A stretch of 64,000 bases of DNA, from contig NZ_AWGE01000001.1 in NCBI RefSeq assembly GCF_000495815.1, positions 806,001-870,000 on the forward strand. Reading direction: 5' to 3'. The notes beneath the pieces are model-generated. The model worked only from the letters and a program-made list of their open reading frames with translations, was not told the origin of the DNA and did not search any database. Shown piece after piece: positions 63,134-64,000 of the stretch (position 1 is its first letter; the number at the start of each line of letters is the position of its first letter). Source of the DNA: Asticcacaulis sp. AC466 (GTDB lineage Bacteria; Pseudomonadota; Alphaproteobacteria; Caulobacterales; Caulobacteraceae). The position numbers and the translations under genes were made by a program.

Positions 63134-64000
63134 ATGCCTGCCGAGCTTGAATATCCCGATCCCCTGCTGTCCCTCGCGCCCGATACGAAGGTCAATGCCC
63201 GCGATGTATTCGACATCGACATCGATATGCAGGTGCCGGCCTTCACGCATCGCGACGCGCACGTGCCGGATATCGATCCGGCCTATCGTTTCGATCCTCA
63301 GACGACCCAGGCCATCTGCGCCGGTTTCGCCCATGACCGCCGCGTCATGGTCCAGGGGTTCCACGGCACCGGAAAGTCGACCCATATCGAACAGATCGCC
63401 GCGCGTCTTAACTGGCCGCTGGTGCGGGTCAACCTCGACAGCCACGTATCGCGCATCGACCTGATCGGCAAGGATGCCATCGTGTTGAAGGACGGCCAGC
63501 AGGTCACCGAATTCCGCGAAGGTATATTGCCTTGGGCCCTGCAACGCCCTGTCGCCCTGGTGTTCGATGAATATGACGCGGGCCGTCCTGACGTGATGTT
63601 CGTCATCCAGCGCGTTCTGGAGGCGCAGGGCCGTTTGACTCTGTTGGATCAGAACAAGGTCATCAAGCCCCATCCGTTCTTCCGCCTGTTCTCGACGACC
63701 AACACCATCGGGCTGGGTGATACGACCGGGCTTTACCACGGCACGCAGCAGATCAACCAGGGCCAGATGGACCGCTGGTCGCTGGTGACGACGCTCAACT
63801 ATCTGTCGCACGAAGCGGAGGTCGAGATCGTTCTGGCCAAGGTGCCGGAATTCAATACGCCGGAGCGCAAGTCCATCATCGACGCCATGGTGCGCGTCGC
63901 CGACATGTCGCGCTCGGCGTTCGCCAATGGCGATATTTCGACCGTCATGTCGCCGCGGACGGTCATCACCTGGGCGCAGAACACCCTGATCTTCAATAAC
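63134..64000 (+). CDS. cobS: Cobaltochelatase AAA subunit CobS, 3'-truncated
   Basis: The first 289 residues of CobS, which with CobT and CobN inserts cobalt in aerobic B12 synthesis. The AAA+ core has Walker A GFHGTGKS (75-82), Walker B ALVFDEYD, and [33 protein letters not shown]. The frame runs off the right edge; cobT would be expected next. Together with the B12 riboswitch and receptor 4 kb away, the window joins cobalamin uptake and synthesis. Confidence 0.95.
   Translation, partial: MPAELEYPDPLLSLAPDTKVNARDVFDIDIDMQVPAFTHRDAHVPDIDPAYRFDPQTTQAICAGFAHDRRVMVQGFHGTGKSTHIEQIAARLNWPLVRVNLDSHVSRIDLIGKDAIVLKDGQQVTEFREGILPWALQRPVALVFDEYDAGRPDVMFVIQRVLEAQGRLTLLDQNKVIKPHPFFRLFSTTNTIGLGDTTGLYHGTQQINQGQMDRWSLVTTLNYLSHEAEVEIVLAKVPEFNTPERKSIIDAMVRVADMSRSAFANGDISTVMSPRTVITWAQNTLIFNN

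Noticed and set aside
1-64000. Prophage, insertion sequence or genomic island
   Set aside because: No integrase, transposase, terminal repeats or tRNA-associated att sites were seen; the gene content is mostly ordinary chromosomal metabolism.

Overview
The window is a 64 kb chromosomal piece of a GC-rich alphaproteobacterium. Gene content points to Caulobacterales, probably an Asticcacaulis or Caulobacter relative. The signs are TonB-dependent receptors, a divergent bolA/dnaJ pair followed by cobS, a cydDC-cydABX locus, a Tad-type pilus protein and a TPR-GT41 glycosyltransferase. This placement is inference from gene content, not a phylogeny. No rRNA, tRNA, prophage, transposase or CRISPR array was seen. 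Genes at both ends are cut: the TonB receptor at its 5' end and cobS at its 3' end.

Layout. 1-4.5 kb: TonB receptor, a small lipoprotein, and an ArsR/DUF1801/AHSA1 operon with a near-perfect operator. 4.6-7.5 kb: a periplasmic M16 protease. 7.5-16.3 kb: a TPR-GT41 (OGT/FlmG-like) glycosyltransferase divergent from a 2187-residue Ser/Thr-rich protein built of about 273 octapeptides, most of it three tandem copies of an exact 1560-bp (65-octad) super-unit. This is the most unusual locus here. 16.4-25.3 kb: lysine/pipecolate to glutaryl-CoA catabolism (TPP enzyme, CoA-transferase, glutaryl-CoA dehydrogenase, AmaB- and AmaA-like enzymes) with a divergent LysR regulator and a ketimine-reductase-like gene. 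25.3-28.4 kb: threonine degradation (kbl, tdh) under an XRE-cupin regulator with two visible dyads. 28.4-31.7 kb: an orphan paaC, a candidate structured RNA with an intrinsic terminator, a GH18 glycosidase and an RhtA-like exporter. 31.7-37.6 kb: a complete tyrosine/homogentisate operon (aminotransferase, hpd, hmgA, fahA, maiA, a small Rieske protein).

37.7-42.7 kb: a small DUF protein, a CE4 deacetylase-like protein, the DUF1800/DUF1501 pair and an isoaspartyl peptidase. 42.8-47.9 kb: a tripartite MFS efflux pump with a divergent TetR regulator and duplicated operator. 47.9-54.1 kb: cydDC divergent from cydABX, with the 40-residue cydX recovered. 54.3-56.8 kb: a CapD-type nucleotide-sugar enzyme and moaD-moaE-moaC. 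56.9-59.2 kb: a BtuB-like receptor behind a cobalamin riboswitch. 59.2-64 kb: TadG-like protein, bolA, dnaJ-like gene, GNAT and GFA genes, and cobS, which is part of cobalamin synthesis.

Much of the window is amino-acid catabolism (Lys, Thr, Tyr) feeding central metabolism, mixed with envelope functions. Several intergenic regions carry a two-hairpin repeat family (16.3 and 54.2 kb, with degenerate relatives at 23.4 and 26.4 kb).
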